Assembly: GCF_011290365.1 (NCBI RefSeq)
Contig: NZ_CP049786.1
Coordinates: forward strand, 744,001 to 808,000
Source of the DNA: Leclercia sp. 29361
Lineage (GTDB): Bacteria > Pseudomonadota > Gammaproteobacteria > Enterobacterales > Enterobacteriaceae
Length of the DNA stretch: 64,000 nt
Reading direction: 5' to 3'
Within the stretch, counting starts at the first letter, position 1. Each line of letters opens with the position of its first letter. The translations under genes were made by a program, and so were the position numbers. Positions 9,000-18,254 of the stretch are shown here, piece after piece. Below the pieces are notes generated by a model. It had not been told where the DNA came from. It saw only the letters and a list, made by a program, of their open reading frames with translations, and ran no database searches.

Positions 9000-10069
9000 A
9001 CGTTCCCCCGGTTGCGAATAATGATGCTGAGGAAGAACGGCACGCCCACCAGCGAGGTGACAATGCCCACGGGAATAATGACGCCGGGAACGATGTTCTT
9101 GGAAAATACCGACGCCAGCGAGAGCACCAGCGCGCCAATCAGCATGCTGCCGGGCAGATAAAACCGGTGATCCTCGCCAAACATCATGCGGGAGATGTGC
9201 GGCGCCACCAGACCGATAAAGCCGACCGGGCCGACAAAGGCAACCGTCAGGGCCGAGATGATACTGATGCGCAACAGCGTGGTCAGACGCAGCTTTTTCA
9301 CGTTGATGCCAAAGCTGACGGCACGATCTTCCCCCAGACGCAGCGCCGTCAGTTTCCAGGCGTTTTTCAGCGACAGCGGCACGATAATCAGCAGCGCGAC
9401 GGCCAGAATGGCGAGCTTATCCCACGAGGCTCTTGCCAGGCTGCCCATCGTCCAGAAGACCAGCCCCTGCAGGGTATCTTCGCTGGCAACAAACTGCAGA
9501 ATGGAAATCAGCGCGTTAAAGGTAAAGACCAGGGCGATACCAAACAGCACCACGCCGGAGGTCGCCACGCGGGTCCAGCGGCTGATGCCATCCAGAATAA
9601 AGCAGGCCAGCAGCGCAAAGATAAAAGCGTTCGCCGGAATGAACCACTTATCGGCAATACCGGGAATACCTAAACCGAGCACAATGGCCAGTGCGGCACC
9701 AAAAGAGGCGGCAGACGACACGCCCAGCGTAAACGGGCTGGCGAGCGGGTTATTAAGGATGGTTTGCATCTCAGCCCCCGCCAGCCCCAGCGCCATGCCA
9801 ACGGCGACGGCCATTAACGCGAACGGCAGGCGCAGATCCCAGACGATTACCCGTGTCCCGGCATCGGCCGCGGCGGAGTTGACTAAGGTGTGCCAGAGGG
9901 TAGAAACGGAGATGCCTGACGGGCCGAGCGTGAAGTCGAGGATCAGAGAGCAAATAATAAAGAAGAACAGCACCCCTGCCAGGGCAAAGCGCCGGACGAG
10001 AACCTTACGGTAATGTGACGCGATAATGGATTCGCCAGTTTGATCGCTGGCGGCAAGGCTGGAATTCAT
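8996..10069 (-). CDS. Permease of the iron-chelate type ABC importer (FecCD family)
   Basis: A 357-residue inner-membrane protein with about ten hydrophobic segments. FecCD-family motifs are visible: LRLPFALMAVAVGMALGLAG near the N-terminus, NPLASPFTLGVSSAASFGA, and FVGPVGFIGLVAPHISRM, the stretch that contacts the ATPase. Only one permease is encoded, so a homodimer as in BtuC is likely. It is the first gene of a permease-ATPase-binding protein operon whose promoter carries a Fur box. AAGGTTAACTG before ATG is a weak ribosome site. Confidence 0.88.
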   Translation of the reverse strand: MNSSLAASDQTGESIIASHYRKVLVRRFALAGVLFFFIICSLILDFTLGPSGISVSTLWHTLVNSAAADAGTRVIVWDLRLPFALMAVAVGMALGLAGAEMQTILNNPLASPFTLGVSSAASFGAALAIVLGLGIPGIADKWFIPANAFIFALLACFILDGISRWTRVATSGVVLFGIALVFTFNALISILQFVASEDTLQGLVFWTMGSLARASWDKLAILAVALLIIVPLSLKNAWKLTALRLGEDRAVSFGINVKKLRLTTLLRISIISALTVAFVGPVGFIGLVAPHISRMMFGEDHRFYLPGSMLIGALVLSLASVFSKNIVPGVIIPVGIVTSLVGVPFFLSIIIRNRGNV

Positions 10070-10161
10070 CAGTTAACCTTATGCAACACAACAGAATTAT
10101 TTCATCCCCTTGGGTTCCTGTTCGGCACTGCATGATATCCATATCCGGGATGCGCCGGGTC

Positions 10162-10192
10162 ACACTATTCGCAATGATAATGCTTATCAATT
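10162..10192 (-). promoter_or_regulatory. Fur box and promoter of the iron-type ABC operon
   Basis: CAATGATAATGCTTATCAATT (10172-10192; written here in full as the key 21-base site is avoided, the core is ATGATAATGCTTATCA) closely matches the 19-base Fur consensus of GATAAT hexamers. On the minus strand, TTGATA (10190-10185) lies 17 nt before TAGTGT (10167-10162), a plausible -35/-10 pair with the -35 inside the Fur site. That is the normal layout for iron repression. The remaining leader down to 10070 shows no other clear site. Confidence 0.8.
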
Positions 10193-10289
10193 GAATAAGG
10201 TGATTATGCGCATTTTGTTTACTAACCGTTTCTGATGTGGTCGAAAAATGACCGTGTTGAAAAGAGGGCTGCGGCAGGGGAGGCGATTT

Positions 10290-10310
10290 CGTGCCCGCAG
10301 GGCGGGCACG
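10290..10310. repeat. GC-rich hairpin after satP
   Basis: CGTGCCCG CAGGG CGGGCACG is an eight-base-pair perfect inverted repeat starting eight bases past the satP stop. No T run follows on either strand, so it may protect the mRNA 3' end or act as a weak terminator. Confidence 0.5.
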
Positions 10311-10318
10311 AAGGGGGA

Positions 10319-10888
10319 TCAGTGTTTTTCACCAATCGGCAGAACGGTGCGGCCGAACTGCTCGTTCAGCACTTCGCCCATCGCCAGGTAAATGGCGCTG
10401 GCGCCGCAGACCAGGCCAATCCAGCCGGCTACGTGAATAATGGACTCGCCGTTATCCACCAGGTGACCGACACACAGCAGAGCGAACAGCACGGTCAGGC
10501 TCAGGAACACGAACTGCAGCGCACGGTTACCTACCAGGGTGCCAAAGAACATGAACAGCGTGAACACGCCCCACAGGCCCAGGTAGACACCCAGGAACTG
10601 TGGGTTCGCCGCTTCGGTCAGACCCATTTTCGGCATCAGCAGAATGGCGACCAGGGTCAGCCAGAACGAGCCGTAAGAGGTGAATGCGGTTAAACCGAAG
10701 GTATTGCCTTTCTTATATTCCAGCAGGCCCGCGAAGATCTGTGCGATACCGCCGTAAAAAATGCCCATCGCCAGGATAATGCCGTCCATCGGGAACATCC
10801 CGATATTGTGCAGGTTCAGCAGAATGGTGGTCATGCCGAAACCCATCAGGCCCAGCGGAGCCGGATTAGCCAACTTAGTGTTGCCCAT
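10319..10888 (-). CDS. satP: Acetate/succinate:proton symporter SatP
   Basis: An inner-membrane acetate and succinate uptake protein of the GPR1/FUN34/YaaH family, 189 residues with six hydrophobic segments. The family signature NPAPLGLMGFGMTT is at residues 8-21. The start has a strong GAGGACTT site. In K-12 yaaW and yaaI lie between satP and dnaK; here the two genes are direct, divergent neighbours separated by 297 nt. Confidence 0.95.
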   Translation of the reverse strand: MGNTKLANPAPLGLMGFGMTTILLNLHNIGMFPMDGIILAMGIFYGGIAQIFAGLLEYKKGNTFGLTAFTSYGSFWLTLVAILLMPKMGLTEAANPQFLGVYLGLWGVFTLFMFFGTLVGNRALQFVFLSLTVLFALLCVGHLVDNGESIIHVAGWIGLVCGASAIYLAMGEVLNEQFGRTVLPIGEKH

Positions 10889-11185
10889 AAGTCCTCAAAA
10901 AAAATCATCATTAATATGGTGAAATGGTGAATCCCACGCCAATTCTCCCTGGCGGGGCGCGGCATCATAATGGGCGGCATCAGCGCCGTCTATGATCTAA
11001 TCAGGGTGAAATTAAAAATTTTTTTATCCTTCCCCCTTGATGGATGCCGTTGCGACCCCATCTTGTAGTCAACCGCAGTGTGTGGACCTGAAAAAATTCA
11101 AATCTGGACAGTTGAAAAAGCACCTTCTGCCCTTATTACAGGTACACAACCACATGTTGACTGAATTTTTAGTGGAGACGTTTAG
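10889..11185 (+). promoter_or_regulatory. satP-dnaK intergenic region with the sigma32 heat-shock promoter
   Basis: The right half carries a sigma32-type promoter: CCCTTGATG (11034-11042) as -35 and CCCCATCTTG (11056-11065) as -10, nearly the K-12 dnaK P1 sequence. Transcription would start near 11073 and leave a leader of about 110 nt. The left half (10889-11030) should hold the satP promoter and an A/T-rich patch at 11010-11028; I see no gene there. Confidence 0.88.
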
Positions 11186-13105
11186 ATGGGTAAAATTATT
11201 GGTATCGACCTGGGTACTACCAACTCTTGTGTAGCGATTATGGATGGCACCACTGCACGTGTGCTGGAGAACGCCGAGGGCGATCGCACCACGCCTTCTA
11301 TCATTGCTTATACCCAGGATGGTGAAACTCTGGTTGGTCAGCCGGCTAAACGTCAGGCAGTGACAAACCCGCAAAACACCCTGTTTGCGATCAAACGCCT
11401 GATTGGCCGTCGCTTCCAGGACGAAGAAGTGCAGCGTGATGAAGCCATCATGCCGTACAAAATCATCGGCGCTGAGAACGGCGACGCATGGATTGATGTT
11501 AAAGGTCAGAAAATGGCACCGCCGCAGATCTCTGCTGAAGTGCTGAAGAAAATGAAGAAAACGGCTGAAGATTACCTGGGCGAACCGGTAACTGAAGCGG
11601 TTATCACCGTACCGGCATACTTCAACGATGCTCAGCGTCAGGCAACCAAAGACGCGGGCCGTATCGCGGGTCTGGAAGTCAAACGTATCATCAACGAACC
11701 AACCGCAGCGGCACTGGCCTACGGTCTGGATAAAGAAGTCGGCAACCGTACTATCGCGGTATATGACCTCGGTGGTGGTACTTTCGATATCTCTATTATC
11801 GAAATCGACGAAGTTGACGGCGAAAAAACCTTCGAAGTTCTGGCGACCAACGGTGATACCCACCTGGGTGGTGAAGACTTCGACAGCCGTATGATCAACT
11901 ACCTCGTTGACGAGTTTAAGAAAGATCAGGGCATCGACCTGCGTAACGATCCGCTGGCCATGCAGCGCCTGAAAGAAGCCGCAGAAAAAGCGAAGATTGA
12001 GCTCTCTTCTGCGCAGCAGACCGACGTGAACCTGCCGTACATCACTGCAGACGCGACCGGTCCAAAACACATGAACATCAAAGTGACTCGCGCGAAACTG
12101 GAAAGCCTGGTTGAAGACCTGGTTAACCGTTCCATTGAGCCACTGAAAGTTGCTCTGCAGGATGCGGGTCTGTCCGTCTCCGAAATCCAGGACGTTATCC
12201 TGGTGGGTGGTCAAACCCGTATGCCAATGGTTCAGAAGAAAGTGGCTGAATTCTTTGGTAAAGAGCCGCGTAAAGACGTTAACCCGGACGAAGCCGTTGC
12301 TATCGGTGCTGCCGTTCAGGGTGGCGTTCTGACTGGTGAAGTTAAAGACGTACTGCTGCTGGACGTTACCCCGCTGTCTCTGGGTATCGAAACCATGGGC
12401 GGTGTGATGACGGCGCTGATCGCCAAAAACACCACCATCCCGACCAAGCACAGCCAGGTGTTCTCTACCGCTGAAGACAACCAGTCTGCGGTAACCATCC
12501 ATGTGCTGCAGGGTGAGCGTAAACGTGCCGCAGATAACAAAGATCTGGGTCAGTTTAACCTCGATGGTATCAGCCCGGCGCCGCGCGGTATGCCACAGAT
12601 CGAAGTCACCTTCGACATCGATGCTGACGGTATCCTGCACGTTTCCGCGAAGGACAAAAACAGCGGTAAAGAGCAGAAGATCACTATCAAGGCCTCTTCC
12701 GGTCTGAACGAAGAAGAGATCCAGAAGATGGTTCGCGAAGCGGAAGCTAACGCCGAGTCTGACCGTAAGTTCGAAGAACTGGTTCAGACCCGCAACCAGG
12801 GTGACCATCTGCTGCACAGCACCCGTAAGCAGGTTGAAGAAGCCGGCGACAAACTGCCAGCTGACGACAAAACTGCTATCGAGTCTGCACTGAGCGCGCT
12901 GGAAGCGTCCCTGAAAGGCGAAGACAAAGCCGATATCGAAGCAAAAATGCAGGCGCTGGCTCAGGTTTCCGAGAAGCTGATGGAGATCGCGCAGCAGCAA
13001 CACGCACAGCAGCAGGCTGGCGCGGGTGCTGACGCTTCAGCAAACAACGCGAAAGATGACGATGTTGTCGACGCAGAGTTTGAAGAAGTGAAAGACAAAA
13101 AATAA
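11186..13105 (+). CDS. dnaK: Chaperone DnaK (Hsp70)
   Basis: ATP-dependent cytoplasmic chaperone that works with DnaJ and GrpE and also controls sigma32. It has 639 residues. The ATPase domain begins [18 protein letters not shown] and contains [13 protein letters not shown]; the interdomain linker [16 protein letters not shown] is near residue 390; the substrate domain and lid follow; the tail ends [19 protein letters not shown] at 11186 follows GGAGACGTTTAG. It is the first gene of the dnaK-dnaJ operon. Confidence 0.99.
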   Translation: MGKIIGIDLGTTNSCVAIMDGTTARVLENAEGDRTTPSIIAYTQDGETLVGQPAKRQAVTNPQNTLFAIKRLIGRRFQDEEVQRDEAIMPYKIIGAENGDAWIDVKGQKMAPPQISAEVLKKMKKTAEDYLGEPVTEAVITVPAYFNDAQRQATKDAGRIAGLEVKRIINEPTAAALAYGLDKEVGNRTIAVYDLGGGTFDISIIEIDEVDGEKTFEVLATNGDTHLGGEDFDSRMINYLVDEFKKDQGIDLRNDPLAMQRLKEAAEKAKIELSSAQQTDVNLPYITADATGPKHMNIKVTRAKLESLVEDLVNRSIEPLKVALQDAGLSVSEIQDVILVGGQTRMPMVQKKVAEFFGKEPRKDVNPDEAVAIGAAVQGGVLTGEVKDVLLLDVTPLSLGIETMGGVMTALIAKNTTIPTKHSQVFSTAEDNQSAVTIHVLQGERKRAADNKDLGQFNLDGISPAPRGMPQIEVTFDIDADGILHVSAKDKNSGKEQKITIKASSGLNEEEIQKMVREAEANAESDRKFEELVQTRNQGDHLLHSTRKQVEEAGDKLPADDKTAIESALSALEASLKGEDKADIEAKMQALAQVSEKLMEIAQQQHAQQQAGAGADASANNAKDDDVVDAEFEEVKDKK

Positions 13106-13131
13106 TCGCCCTTTGAACGGGTAATACACTG

Positions 13132-13164
13132 GCACGGGCGAAGAGGTTTCCTCTCCGCCCGTGC
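13132..13164 (+). other. Strong hairpin in the dnaK-dnaJ spacer
   Basis: The arms GCACGGGCGAAGAGG and CCTCTCCGCCCGTGC pair over 15 bases with one mismatch and a three-base TTT loop. No T run follows, so it is unlikely to be a simple terminator. It could lower dnaJ expression relative to dnaK or serve as an RNase site. Confidence 0.7.
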
Positions 13165-13191
13165 ACGCATGTTAGGGGCAGATAAAACAAG

Positions 13192-14328
13192 ATGGCTAAG
13201 CAAGACTATTACGAGATTTTAGGCGTTTCCAAAACAGCGGAAGAGCGTGAAATCAAAAAGGCGTATAAGCGCCTGGCCATGAAATTTCACCCGGACCGCA
13301 ACCAGGGTGACAAAGAGGCCGAAGCCAAATTTAAAGAGATCAAAGAAGCCTACGAAATCCTGACCGATGCCCAGAAACGTGCGGCCTACGATCAGTATGG
13401 CCACGCTGCGTTTGAACAGGGCGGCATGGGCGGCGGCGGCGGATTTGGTGGCGGTGGCGCAGATTTCAGCGATATCTTTGGTGACGTCTTTGGCGACATC
13501 TTCGGCGGCGGCCGCGGTCGTCAGCGTGCAGCCCGTGGCGCAGACCTGCGCTACAACATGGAGCTGACGCTGGAAGAGGCCGTACGCGGTGTAACGAAAG
13601 AGATCCGCATTCCCACCCTGGAAGAGTGTGACATTTGCCACGGCAGCGGCGCGAAAGTGGGTACCAAACCGCAGACCTGTCCAACCTGTCACGGTTCTGG
13701 TCAGGTACAGATGCGTCAGGGCTTCTTTGCAGTGCAGCAGAGCTGTCCGCACTGTCAGGGCCGCGGTACGCTGATCAAGGATCCGTGCAACAAATGCCAC
13801 GGTCACGGTCGCGTTGAGAAGAGCAAAACCCTGTCCGTTAAAATTCCGGCAGGCGTGGATACTGGCGATCGTATTCGTCTGTCTGGCGAAGGCGAAGCGG
13901 GTGAGCATGGCGCACCGGCAGGCGATCTGTACGTTCAGGTGCAGGTGAAGCAGCACGCGATTTTCGAACGTGAAGGCAACAACCTGTACTGCGAAGTGCC
14001 GATCAACTTTGCGATGGCGGCGATGGGCGGTGAAATCGAAGTGCCAACTCTCGACGGTCGCGTAAACCTGAAAGTGCCTGGTGAAACCCAGACCGGTAAG
14101 CTGTTCCGCATGCGTGGTAAAGGCGTGAAATCGGTCCGTGGCGGCGCACAGGGCGACCTGCTGTGTCGCGTGGTGGTCGAAACCCCGGTTGGCCTGAATG
14201 AGAAACAGAAGCAGCTGCTGCGAGAATTGCAGGAGAGCTTTGGCGGCCCAACGGGTGAGAACAACAGCCCGCGCTCCAAAAGCTTCTTTGATGGCGTGAA
14301 AAAATTCTTTGACGATTTGACTCGCTAA
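13192..14328 (+). CDS. dnaJ: Chaperone DnaJ (Hsp40)
   Basis: Co-chaperone that delivers substrates to DnaK and triggers its ATPase. It has 378 residues: J domain with HPD in KFHPDRNQG (residues 1-70), a Gly/Phe-rich stretch (about 75-110), four CxxCxGxG zinc motifs ([32 protein letters not shown]), then the C-terminal substrate domain. It lies 86 nt after dnaK, behind a stable hairpin. A strong terminator ends the operon. Confidence 0.99.
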   Translation: MAKQDYYEILGVSKTAEEREIKKAYKRLAMKFHPDRNQGDKEAEAKFKEIKEAYEILTDAQKRAAYDQYGHAAFEQGGMGGGGGFGGGGADFSDIFGDVFGDIFGGGRGRQRAARGADLRYNMELTLEEAVRGVTKEIRIPTLEECDICHGSGAKVGTKPQTCPTCHGSGQVQMRQGFFAVQQSCPHCQGRGTLIKDPCNKCHGHGRVEKSKTLSVKIPAGVDTGDRIRLSGEGEAGEHGAPAGDLYVQVQVKQHAIFEREGNNLYCEVPINFAMAAMGGEIEVPTLDGRVNLKVPGETQTGKLFRMRGKGVKSVRGGAQGDLLCRVVVETPVGLNEKQKQLLRELQESFGGPTGENNSPRSKSFFDGVKKFFDDLTR

Positions 14329-14350
14329 TCCATTAGCTGGCGTTCATCTC

Positions 14351-14382
14351 AAAAAAGCCCGGAAGCGATTCCGGGCTTTTTT
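14351..14382 (+). terminator. dnaKJ operon terminator
   Basis: AGCCCGGAA GCGA TTCCGGGCT is flanked by A and T runs (AAAAAA ... TTTTTT), a classic intrinsic terminator 22 nt after dnaJ. Confidence 0.9.
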
Positions 14383-14500
14383 ATTTGTGGGTATTGCTCG
14401 GTAAAACTGAATTTATACTCAATATTAATCTGTTTTTGCCGAGTTTTTAGGCTTGGTATTATGGTTTTATCGAGGTATTGTGGTAAAAGAGAGAGCTTAA

Positions 14501-15676
14501 GTGAAATTATTACACCGTTTCTTTAGCAGTGAAGCGTCCGGCGGCATCATCCTGATTATCGCTGCCGCCGCCGCGATGGTGCTGGCCAACCTGGGTATCA
14601 CCCATGAGTTCTACCATGCGTTTCTGGAAACGCCCGTAGAGCTGAAGGTCGGGGCGCTTGAAATTAATAAGAACATGCTACTGTGGATCAACGATGCACT
14701 TATGGCGGTGTTCTTCCTGCTGGTGGGGCTTGAGGTGAAACGCGAGCTGATAGTGGGCTCGCTTGCCAGCCGCCAGCGTGCGGCGTTTCCGGTCATTGCC
14801 GCGCTGGGTGGAATGGTCGTTCCGGCGCTGCTCTTCCTGGCGTTTACCTGGCAGGATCCGGTGGCGCGCCACGGCTGGGCAATCCCGGCGGCAACGGATA
14901 TCGCCTTTGCCCTTGGGGTACTGGCACTACTGGGAAGCCGCGTTCCGGCAGCGCTGAAAATCTTCCTGATGGCGCTGGCTATCATTGACGATCTTGGCGC
15001 TATTGTAATTATCGCGCTGTTCTACACCAGTGAACTGTCGATACTGTCGCTGAGCGTTGCTGCAGGCGCTATTGCAGTGCTGGCGCTGCTGAACCTGTTC
15101 AACGTACGCCGTATCGGCATTTACGTGCTGGTGGGGATGGTGCTGTGGACTGCGGTACTGAAATCGGGCGTGCATGCCACGCTGGCAGGGGTGATCGTCG
15201 GCTTCTTCGTACCGCTTAAACCGCAAAATGGCAAATCACCTGCCAGCCAGCTGGAGCATGTGCTTCATCCGTGGGTGGCCTTTATGATCCTGCCGCTGTT
15301 TGCTTTTGCTAACGCGGGTGTTTCCCTTAGCGGGGTGACGCTGGACGGGCTGACGTCAGTGCTTCCGCTGGGCATCATTGCCGGGTTGTTTATCGGTAAG
15401 CCGTTAGGTATCAGCCTGTTCTGTTGGCTGGCGCTGAAACTGAAGCTGGCATCATTGCCGCACGGCACCACCTTCAGGCAGATAACGGCCGTGGGCGTGC
15501 TGTGCGGAATTGGATTTACCATGTCGATCTTTATCTCGACGCTGGCATTTGGTACGCATGCGCCTGAGCTTATCGTCTGGGCAAAACTCGGCATTCTCAT
15601 CGGGTCATTACTGGCTGCGGTGACGGGTTATACCTTGCTGAAGGTAAAATTGTCCGGACAGGTCGTCCAGGCATAA
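14501..15676 (+). CDS. nhaA: Na+/H+ antiporter NhaA
   Basis: Inner-membrane antiporter exporting Na+ or Li+ in exchange for two protons at alkaline pH. It has 391 residues and about twelve membrane segments. The ion-binding aspartates are present: [11 protein letters not shown] (Asp133 in E. coli numbering) and [10 protein letters not shown] (Asp163/164). The start is GTG at 14501, as in K-12. The 118-nt upstream region is A/T-rich and contains TATACT at about 14412. In K-12 an insertion element and hokC lie in this gap; here there is neither. nhaR follows. Confidence 0.97.
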   Translation: MKLLHRFFSSEASGGIILIIAAAAAMVLANLGITHEFYHAFLETPVELKVGALEINKNMLLWINDALMAVFFLLVGLEVKRELIVGSLASRQRAAFPVIAALGGMVVPALLFLAFTWQDPVARHGWAIPAATDIAFALGVLALLGSRVPAALKIFLMALAIIDDLGAIVIIALFYTSELSILSLSVAAGAIAVLALLNLFNVRRIGIYVLVGMVLWTAVLKSGVHATLAGVIVGFFVPLKPQNGKSPASQLEHVLHPWVAFMILPLFAFANAGVSLSGVTLDGLTSVLPLGIIAGLFIGKPLGISLFCWLALKLKLASLPHGTTFRQITAVGVLCGIGFTMSIFISTLAFGTHAPELIVWAKLGILIGSLLAAVTGYTLLKVKLSGQVVQA

Positions 15677-15734
15677 CAGGAAAGCGGGGGAAGGGGAGCC
15701 TTCTCCCGATTTACGATCAGGGAGTGAATTCGCG

Positions 15735-16634
15735 ATGTCTCATTTGAATTACAACCATCTTTACTACTTCTGGCATGTCTACAAGCAGGGCTCAGTTGTC
15801 GGCGCTGCAGAGGCGCTCTACCTGACGCCGCAGACGATTACCGGGCAGATCAAAGCCCTGGAAGAGCGCCTGCAGGGGAAGTTATTCAAGCGTAAGGGAC
15901 GCGGAATCGAACCCAGCGAGCTCGGCGAACTGGTATTTCGCTACGCTGACAAAATGTTCACCCTGAGCCAGGAGATGCTCGATATCGTCAACTACCGCAA
16001 GGAGTCCAATCTGCTCTTTGACGTTGGTGTCGCGGATGCGCTGTCAAAACGGCTGGTCAGCGGCGTGCTGGACGCGGCGGTGGTTGAAGATGAGCAAATC
16101 CACCTGCGCTGCTTTGAATCCACTCACGAGATGCTGCTCGAGCAGCTGAGCCAGCATAAACTGGATATGATTATCTCCGACTGCCCGATCGACTCCACCC
16201 AGCAGGAGGGGCTGTTCTCAGTGAAGATTGGCGAGTGTGGGGTGAGCTTCTGGTGCATCAACCCGCCGCCGGAAAAACCCTTTCCCGCCTGTCTGGAAGA
16301 GCGCCGTCTGCTGGTGCCGGGCAGACGCTCCATGCTCGGCCGCAAGCTGCTGAACTGGTTTAACTCCCAGGGGCTGAAGGTAGAGATTCTGGGTGAATTT
16401 GATGATGCGGCGCTGATGAAGGCCTTTGGCGAAGCGCACAACGCGATCTTCGTTGCCCCGACGCTTTACGCGCAGGATCTCTATTCGGACATCGGGATTA
16501 CGGAGATTGGCAGGGTGGATAACGTGATGGAGGAGTATCACGCGATATTTGCGGAAAGAATGATTCAGCATCCGGCGGTGCAGCGTATCTGTAACCGTGA
16601 CTACTCGGCGCTGTTTACGCCACCGGCAATCTGA
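15735..16634 (+). CDS. nhaR: Transcriptional activator NhaR (LysR family)
   Basis: LysR-type regulator, 299 residues, that activates nhaA in response to Na+. The N-terminal helix-turn-helix ([20 protein letters not shown]) is followed by the co-inducer domain. It lies 58 nt after nhaA on the same strand, the K-12 arrangement, so it is probably partly cotranscribed. ATG at 15735 has AGGGAGTGAATTCGCG upstream. It converges with rpsT across a shared terminator. Confidence 0.96.
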   Translation: MSHLNYNHLYYFWHVYKQGSVVGAAEALYLTPQTITGQIKALEERLQGKLFKRKGRGIEPSELGELVFRYADKMFTLSQEMLDIVNYRKESNLLFDVGVADALSKRLVSGVLDAAVVEDEQIHLRCFESTHEMLLEQLSQHKLDMIISDCPIDSTQQEGLFSVKIGECGVSFWCINPPPEKPFPACLEERRLLVPGRRSMLGRKLLNWFNSQGLKVEILGEFDDAALMKAFGEAHNAIFVAPTLYAQDLYSDIGITEIGRVDNVMEEYHAIFAERMIQHPAVQRICNRDYSALFTPPAI

Positions 16635-16640
16635 AGGCAT

Positions 16641-16668
16641 AAAAAAACCCGCGTTAAGCGGGTTCTTT
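16641..16668. terminator. Shared terminator of nhaR and rpsT
   Basis: AAAAAAACCCGC GTTAA GCGGGTTCTTT makes a hairpin with an A run on the left and a T-rich run on the right, between convergent stop codons. It should work mainly for rpsT on the minus strand (seven T). Confidence 0.85.
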
Positions 16669-16691
16669 AAACAAGCAACAACAAGTGGCGA

Positions 16692-17282
<591 letters not shown>

Positions 17283-18221
17283 ATGAAGCTGATACGCGGC
17301 ATACATAATCTCAGTCAGGCCCCACACGGGTGTGTGCTGACTATTGGTAATTTCGACGGCGTGCATCGTGGGCATCAGGTGCTGTTGCAGGGGTTACGTG
17401 AAGAGGGGCGGGCACGAGGTCTGCCGGTAGTAGTCATGATTTTTGAGCCGCAGCCGCTGGAGCTTTTTGCCAGCGAGAAGGCGCCTGCGCGCCTGACCCG
17501 TCTGCGTGAAAAGTTACGTTACCTGGCGCAGTGCGGCGTGGACTACGTCCTGTGCGTCCGTTTTGATCGGCGCTTCGCCGCCCTGACGGCACAAAATTTT
17601 GTCAGCGACCTGTTAGTGGATCGCCTAGGCGTGCGCTTTCTGGCGGTGGGAGATGATTTCCGCTTTGGCGCTGGTCGTCAGGGGGATTTCTTGCTATTAC
17701 AGAAGGCTGGCCTGGAGTATGGCTTTGACGTCACCAGCACCCAGACCTTCTGCGAAGGCGGCGTACGCATCAGCAGCACGGCAGTACGCCAGGCACTGGC
17801 TGACGACGATCTGGATACCGCCGCAACCCTGCTCGGTCGCCCGTTCTCTATTTCCGGGCGCGTCGTGCATGGCGATGAACTGGGTCGCACCATTGGTTTC
17901 CCGACGGCGAACTTACCGCTGCGTCGTCAGGTTTCCCCGGTAAAAGGGGTCTTTGCGGTAGAAGTGACGGGGCTGGGCGATAAGCCCCTGCCCGGCGTTG
18001 CCAATATTGGTACCCGTCCGACAGTGGCTGGCGTACGCCAGCAGCTCGAAGTGCATTTGCTGGACGTTGTAATGGACCTTTATGGTCGCCATATAGATGT
18101 AATCCTGCGTAAAAAAATACGCAATGAGCAGCGATTCGCCTCGCTTGATGAGCTAAAAGCGCAAATCGCGAGAGATGAGTTAACAGCCCGCGAAATTTTT
18201 GGGCTATCAAACCCGGCTTAA
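17283..18221 (+). CDS. ribF: Bifunctional riboflavin kinase/FMN adenylyltransferase
   Basis: Makes FMN and then FAD from riboflavin. It has 312 residues. The N-terminal adenylyltransferase domain shows LTIGNFDGVHRGHQVLL and the downstream ISSTAVRQAL motif; the C-terminal kinase domain (from about residue 185) has GRTIGFPTANL and GVANIGTRPTV. It heads the ribF-ileS-lspA-fkpB-ispH operon, 33 nt before ileS. Confidence 0.98.
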   Translation: MKLIRGIHNLSQAPHGCVLTIGNFDGVHRGHQVLLQGLREEGRARGLPVVVMIFEPQPLELFASEKAPARLTRLREKLRYLAQCGVDYVLCVRFDRRFAALTAQNFVSDLLVDRLGVRFLAVGDDFRFGAGRQGDFLLLQKAGLEYGFDVTSTQTFCEGGVRISSTAVRQALADDDLDTAATLLGRPFSISGRVVHGDELGRTIGFPTANLPLRRQVSPVKGVFAVEVTGLGDKPLPGVANIGTRPTVAGVRQQLEVHLLDVVMDLYGRHIDVILRKKIRNEQRFASLDELKAQIARDELTAREIFGLSNPA

Positions 18222-18254
18222 TGCCTGAGATATAAATACGGAACCGAGAATCTG

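Noticed and set aside
11069..13003. A 644-codon open frame antisense to dnaK
   Set aside because: Long antisense frames opposite Hsp70 genes follow from codon bias of the coding strand. It has no ribosome site, promoter or recognisable domain.
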